A DNA stretch of 9,135 nucleotides from Clostridiales bacterium (GTDB taxonomy: Bacteria > Bacillota > Clostridia > Oscillospirales > JAAYXM01). Of the stretch, positions 6,404 through 9,135 are shown in pieces. A program made the translations under genes and the position numbers. Below the pieces are notes generated by a model. It did no database searches. It had not been told where the DNA came from and saw only the letters and a list, made by a program, of their open reading frames with translations. The first letter of the stretch is position 1; every line of letters begins with the position of its first letter. The stretch spans positions 1 to 9,135 of the forward strand of contig JAAYXM010000164.1 of the NCBI GenBank assembly GCA_012515925.1. Reading direction: 5' to 3'.

Positions 6404-6904
6404 TTACACATCAAAGCTAAGCTCTGTTTGCTGATGCTCGGCAAGGTTTATAATTTTCCTGTTCTGCTTTTTCGCGTAGTTTACGGTATACGCGGTTCCG
6501 CCGCTTCTCGCTTCCCTGTAGCACAGGCAAACCGCGGAGTTGTCAATCAGATAGCGGTTGCGCTTAAGCATGCATGCGTCATCATAGGTTTCCGAGATAT
6601 AGATTATTTCGTCCGCGCGCGAAAGGATATACGAATAACGGAGCTTGTCCCGCGCGGGCCAGTATCTGTCCTGGTCACGGCACGGCAGGACCATGTGCAG
6701 CCGTATATCGGGAAGCTTTTCGCGCAAAGAAAGCACAACCTCCGCCGCGAGCGTGTCAAAGCCTCTTGCCCCGCCGCTTAAAAAGACGGTAATATTATTC
6801 TCCGAAACAAGGTATTCTATTTGGCTTGCAAGGCTGTTTCTTATATCGCAGATATTTTTCGGCAGCGTCCTGTGTCCCGAAAACGCGCATGCCCTCGCTG
6901 TCAT
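6404..6904 (-). CDS. SLOG-family (YpsA/DUF1273-like) protein
   Basis: A 166-residue protein of the SLOG superfamily, Rossmann-type proteins thought to bind nucleotides or nucleotide-derived ligands. Motifs: SGHR (9-12), SGGARGFDTLAAE (43-55; the glycine-rich ligand loop), LPCRDQ (73-78), RNRYLID (115-121) and GGTAYTVNYA (135-144). These match the DUF1273 branch containing Bacillus YpsA, which has been connected with cell division when overproduced; the ligand and reaction are unsettled. Length is near the family norm. The ATG at 6904 has GAGGTG seven bases upstream. It is the first gene of the leftward cluster and is divergent from pyrB across 118 bases, so its promoter should lie within 6905-6960; I saw no strong consensus for it there. 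Confidence 0.88.
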   Translation of the reverse strand: MTARACAFSGHRTLPKNICDIRNSLASQIEYLVSENNITVFLSGGARGFDTLAAEVVLSLREKLPDIRLHMVLPCRDQDRYWPARDKLRYSYILSRADEIIYISETYDDACMLKRNRYLIDNSAVCLCYREARSGGTAYTVNYAKKQNRKIINLAEHQQTELSFDV

Positions 6905-6938
6905 AAAAGCACCTCGAAAGATTAAACTTTGTCGCGTA

Positions 6939-6967
6939 TTGTGGTTTGATAATATTTATTGTATAAT
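6939..6967 (+). promoter_or_regulatory. pyrB promoter (sigma-A type)
   Basis: TTGTGG (6939-6944) and a perfect TATAAT (6962-6967) are separated by exactly 17 bases. Transcription should begin near 6974, giving a leader of about 49 bases to the pyrB ATG. That leader is too short for the long attenuators usual in PyrR-controlled pyr operons. Confidence 0.7.
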
Positions 6968-6984
6968 TATCCAAAGATAAGCGC

Positions 6985-7016
6985 ATCCGTTGTATACGAT
7001 TATGAAAGGAACGGAT
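6985..7016 (+). promoter_or_regulatory. Leader hairpin enclosing the pyrB ribosome site
   Basis: ATCCGTT (6985-6991) and AACGGAT (7010-7016) are perfect inverted repeats separated by 18 bases. The only good ribosome site, AAAGGA (7005-7010), lies in the loop and its last base in the 3' arm, so folding could limit ribosome access. It is 12 bases from the start codon. A seven-base stem can occur by chance; a regulatory role is inference. Confidence 0.35.
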
Positions 7017-7022
7017 TATTAA

Positions 7023-8078
7023 ATGACGAGGAATTTAATTGACTTTGTCGATATAACTCATAAGGAATTTGACGAATTATACAGACTGTGCGCGGATATC
7101 ATGAAAAAGCCGGACAAATATAAAAATGTCTGCGTCGGCAAGGTTTTGGCAAACCTGTTCTACGAGCCCAGCACGCGCACGAACCTGTCCTTCCGGACCG
7201 CCATGTATAAGCTCGGCGGAAGCGTCATAGGCTTTTCAGACCCGGGCTCCTCGTCGGTGGCTAAGGGCGAGTCGTTAAAGGATACAATCGTGATGATGTC
7301 AAACTACGCGGATCTGATTGTCATACGAAACCCGATGGAGGGCGCGGCGCGAGCCGCTTCGCTGTATTCGCGCGTACCCGTGATAAACGCGGGCGACGGC
7401 GGTCATCTCCACCCCACGCAGACGCTCGCGGACCTGACGACGATACGCATGCACACGGGCGGGATTAAAAACCTCAATGTCGGAATCTGCGGGGATTTGA
7501 TGAACGGGCGCACCGTGCATTCCCTTATAAAGGCCTTGTCGGGTTTTCCGGATATACGGTTTTACTTCATATCGCCGCGGGAACTTAAGATACCCGACTA
7601 TATCCGTTATTTCCTCGACAGCAATAAGCAGAAATATATCGAGATAACCTCGCTCGAGGCTACGGTATCGAGCCTTGACGTTTTGTATATGACGCGCATT
7701 CAAAGAGAGCGCTTCGACTCCGAATCCGAATACGAAAGGCACAGACACGCGTATATCCTGACGAGCGGGAAGCTTTCCGACGCTAAAAGCTCCTTGCTTA
7801 TAATGCATCCGCTGCCCCGGGTAGATGAAATCAGCGTGGACGTGGACAACGACCCGCGCGCGCTGTATTTCGCGCAGGCTCGGTACGGCATGTACATCAG
7901 GATGGCGCTGATTATGACAATGCTGAAAAACGCGCCGGCCGAGCCGCGGGAAACGGAGGTCGGCGGCGCCGCCTGTGTAAACCCCCGGTGCGTGAGCATG
8001 TTTGAAAAATATCTGCCGAACCTGACATATGAGCGCGAGGGCAGGGTTTTCTGCGAATACTGCGACAAGGAGATTTAA
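7023..8078 (+). CDS. pyrB: Aspartate carbamoyltransferase with C-terminal PyrI-type zinc ribbon
   Basis: A 351-residue enzyme for the committed step of pyrimidine synthesis: carbamoyl phosphate plus aspartate gives N-carbamoylaspartate. Catalytic residues match the E. coli catalytic chain: YEPSTRTN (47-54, carbamoyl-phosphate site), Ser77 and Lys81 in the 80s loop, Arg102, HPTQ (130-133), GRTVHSL (162-168; Arg163), TRIQ (224-227) and HPLPR (262-266). The catalytic chain should end near residue 303, where E. coli PyrB stops. After a linker come Cys318-x4-Cys323 and Cys344-x2-Cys347. This pattern, with N and S residues between and after (CVNPRCVS, CEYCDKE), parallels E. coli PyrI Cys109-x4-Cys114...Cys138-x2-Cys141. 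So the protein fuses PyrB to the PyrI zinc domain while lacking the roughly 100-residue PyrI nucleotide-binding domain. No pyrI follows; a terminator does. Start: ATG at 7023 after AAAGGA. Confidence 0.96.
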   Translation: MTRNLIDFVDITHKEFDELYRLCADIMKKPDKYKNVCVGKVLANLFYEPSTRTNLSFRTAMYKLGGSVIGFSDPGSSSVAKGESLKDTIVMMSNYADLIVIRNPMEGAARAASLYSRVPVINAGDGGHLHPTQTLADLTTIRMHTGGIKNLNVGICGDLMNGRTVHSLIKALSGFPDIRFYFISPRELKIPDYIRYFLDSNKQKYIEITSLEATVSSLDVLYMTRIQRERFDSESEYERHRHAYILTSGKLSDAKSSLLIMHPLPRVDEISVDVDNDPRALYFAQARYGMYIRMALIMTMLKNAPAEPRETEVGGAACVNPRCVSMFEKYLPNLTYEREGRVFCEYCDKEI

Positions 8079-8082
8079 GCAC

Positions 8083-8107
8083 AGGCCGTCTCGAATGAGA
8101 CGGCCTT
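8083..8107 (+). terminator. Terminator of pyrB
   Basis: AGGCCGTCTC (8083-8092) pairs with GAGACGGCCT (8097-8106) around a GAAT loop, five bases after the pyrB stop. The tail is TATTGTCTTT, a modest U-rich run. This indicates that pyrB is transcribed as a single gene. Confidence 0.8.
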
Positions 8108-8122
8108 ATTGTCTTTAGAAAT

Positions 8123-8199
8123 ATAGTTGTCAGTTTAAAGCTGACGGGCAATACCGGTTTCCCGTCTCTTTTGTTCGTCCACTAACTACTAACAACTAT
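8123..8199. repeat. Nested inverted repeat between convergent pyrB and NamZ gene
   Basis: ATAGTTGT (8123-8130) and ACAACTAT (8192-8199) are perfect 8-bp inverted repeats, and allowing two extra bases the similarity extends outward (GAAATA / TATTTC). Inside lies GACGGG (8143-8148) with CCCGTC (8161-8166), followed by TCTTTTGTTC on the plus strand, which could act as a second plus-strand terminator. The remaining sequence (ACTAACTACTAAC) is low-complexity. It may be a small dispersed element or simply a terminator region for both convergent genes. Confidence 0.35.
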
Positions 8200-8206
8200 T
8201 TCCTAA

Positions 8207-9135
8207 TTACCAGTACAACAGGTATTTCATCCGGTCCTTCTGGAAGCGGGCGGACTGATATGACCAGTCGTCTAATATCTGCTTGGCCGGAATATTGGTT
8301 TTAAGCAGGTTGCGAAGCTTGGACGAGCCTATGCGCATGTCACAGAACACTTTATCGGAATCCAGAACGAAGCTGTTCTGATAATGCTTCGCAATCAGGT
8401 GCAGTATATTTATCTGCGCGGTGACCGGGCGGTATTTCTCCCTGTCATATATAACAAGGTACACGCCGTTTAAAACCTCGCCCGCATAGCTGCCGTATTT
8501 AGGTATGTAGTATTTGTTAATACAGAAAAGCCCGGGCAAATCAAGCTCGTTTATTTTTTCGGCCATCATCGTACCGTTAAGCCATGGCGCGCCGATGAGC
8601 ATAAACGGGGTTGTGGTACCTAAACCGACGTTTAAATTGGAGGACTGCATAAGCCCCGTGGTCGCAAAACCGAGTATAGTTTCGAGAGTGGGTATATTGG
8701 GGCTCGGCGGTACCCAGAGCAGCCCCGTGTCGTCATACCACATCTCGCGATGATAACCGTCCATCGGTATCACGCTAAGGTTGCAGCCCACATTGTATAT
8801 GTCGTTATACATCAACGCAAGCTCGCCGGTAGTCATACCGTGCCGCAGCGGGTAATCGAACGCGCCGAGTATGGAAAAATACTGCGGTTCGACAAGCGCG
8901 CCTTCGATAATGCTGCCGCTGAGCGGGTTGGGGCGGTCTAACACAATAACCTCGCATTCCGCCTTAGCCGCCATTTCGATTAAAAATATCATCCACGGTG
9001 TATATGTCCAGTGCCGGACACCGATGTCCTGAGCCGAGAAAACAACCGCGTCGACCTGCCTCAGCAGCTCTACCGGGGGCTTAAGCTCCGGAAACTCGTA
9101 GAGGCTGTAAACCTCGATACCGGTATCCCGGTCCA
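8207..9135 (-). CDS. NamZ-type exo-beta-N-acetylmuramidase (DUF1343, GH171), 5' end beyond right edge
   Basis: 308 residues are readable and the frame is open at the right edge, so the N-terminus, including any signal peptide, is missing. Visible family motifs, numbered from the first full codon: TGIEVYSLYEF (4-14), AQDIGVRHWTYT (34-45), VLDRPNPLSG (64-73) and EG (77-78), PLRHGMTTGELA (95-106), PPSPNIPT (142-149), then GLGTTTPF and LIGAPWLNG (170-187), and the usual C-terminal R.KYLLY-like end (here RMKYLLYW). NamZ enzymes remove terminal MurNAc from peptidoglycan fragments and serve in wall recycling. In most family members I recall, the stretch before TTTPF reads LLEGTN...GRGTT; here it is LMQSSNLNVGLGTT, so the Glu is Gln (codon 8645-8647) and the Arg is Leu (codon 8621-8623). 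Activity on the standard substrate is therefore uncertain. The first in-frame ATG at 8992 is internal and not the start. Confidence 0.9.
   Translation of the reverse strand, partial: DRDTGIEVYSLYEFPELKPPVELLRQVDAVVFSAQDIGVRHWTYTPWMIFLIEMAAKAECEVIVLDRPNPLSGSIIEGALVEPQYFSILGAFDYPLRHGMTTGELALMYNDIYNVGCNLSVIPMDGYHREMWYDDTGLLWVPPSPNIPTLETILGFATTGLMQSSNLNVGLGTTTPFMLIGAPWLNGTMMAEKINELDLPGLFCINKYYIPKYGSYAGEVLNGVYLVIYDREKYRPVTAQINILHLIAKHYQNSFVLDSDKVFCDMRIGSSKLRNLLKTNIPAKQILDDWSYQSARFQKDRMKYLLYW

Noticed and set aside
7002..7022. Six-codon upstream frame MKGTDY whose stop touches the pyrB ATG
   Set aside because: It has no ribosome site of its own and its codons coincide with the pyrB ribosome site; likely chance.
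7299..7808. 169-codon frame antisense to pyrB
   Set aside because: Lies wholly inside the certain pyrB gene and shows no recognisable domain; a GC-rich shadow frame.
8207..8992. Reading the ATG at 8992 as the start of the NamZ gene
   Set aside because: The frame continues upstream to the window edge with clear family motifs (TGIEVYSLYEF, AQDIGVRHW), so 8992 is internal.

Overview
The window looks like chromosomal DNA from a Gram-positive, clostridial-type Firmicute, probably an uncultured member of the Oscillospirales/Eubacteriales. The indications are strong AGGAGG-type ribosome sites, a lipoprotein signal in place of outer-membrane machinery, an SLH-type surface protein, a Bacillus-like EndoA (MazF) toxin, and small families typical of Clostridia. 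There is no tRNA, rRNA, CRISPR array, phage gene or transposase. Taxonomy is inferred from gene content only.

Layout: seven complete genes and two edge-truncated ones (1-6904 and 8207-9135) lie on the minus strand in this window except pyrB, which is the single plus-strand gene (7023-8078). From left to right: a secreted YcdB/YcdC-repeat protein with C-terminal SLH modules, cut by the left edge; an unrecognised 193-residue protein; a long dyad carrying a plausible promoter; a membrane-anchored coiled-coil protein; EndoA/MazF with no antitoxin gene beside it; a 434-base non-coding stretch full of hairpins; a likely operon read leftward (SLOG/YpsA-like protein, DUF6106-like membrane protein, NAD(P)H-hydrate dehydratase NnrD, LolA/GerS-like lipoprotein); a divergent promoter region; aspartate carbamoyltransferase PyrB; a terminator; and a right-edge-truncated NamZ-type exo-N-acetylmuramidase.

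How the genes relate: pyrB is de novo pyrimidine synthesis, and carries a C-terminal four-cysteine zinc ribbon like the C-terminal half of the separate regulatory chain PyrI, without the nucleotide-binding half. The order lipoprotein, (gap), EndoA recalls the Bacillus arrangement ydcC-alr-ndoAI-ndoA; here the racemase and antitoxin positions are occupied by repeat-rich non-coding DNA. The two edge genes (SLH/YcdB and NamZ) are both cell-envelope genes but are far apart and not evidently linked.

The most interesting items are the PyrB-zinc-ribbon fusion, the orphan EndoA in a collapsed locus, the NamZ homologue with substitutions in a normally conserved Glu/Arg motif, and the dyad that overlaps a promoter. 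No wholly new multi-gene system was seen.
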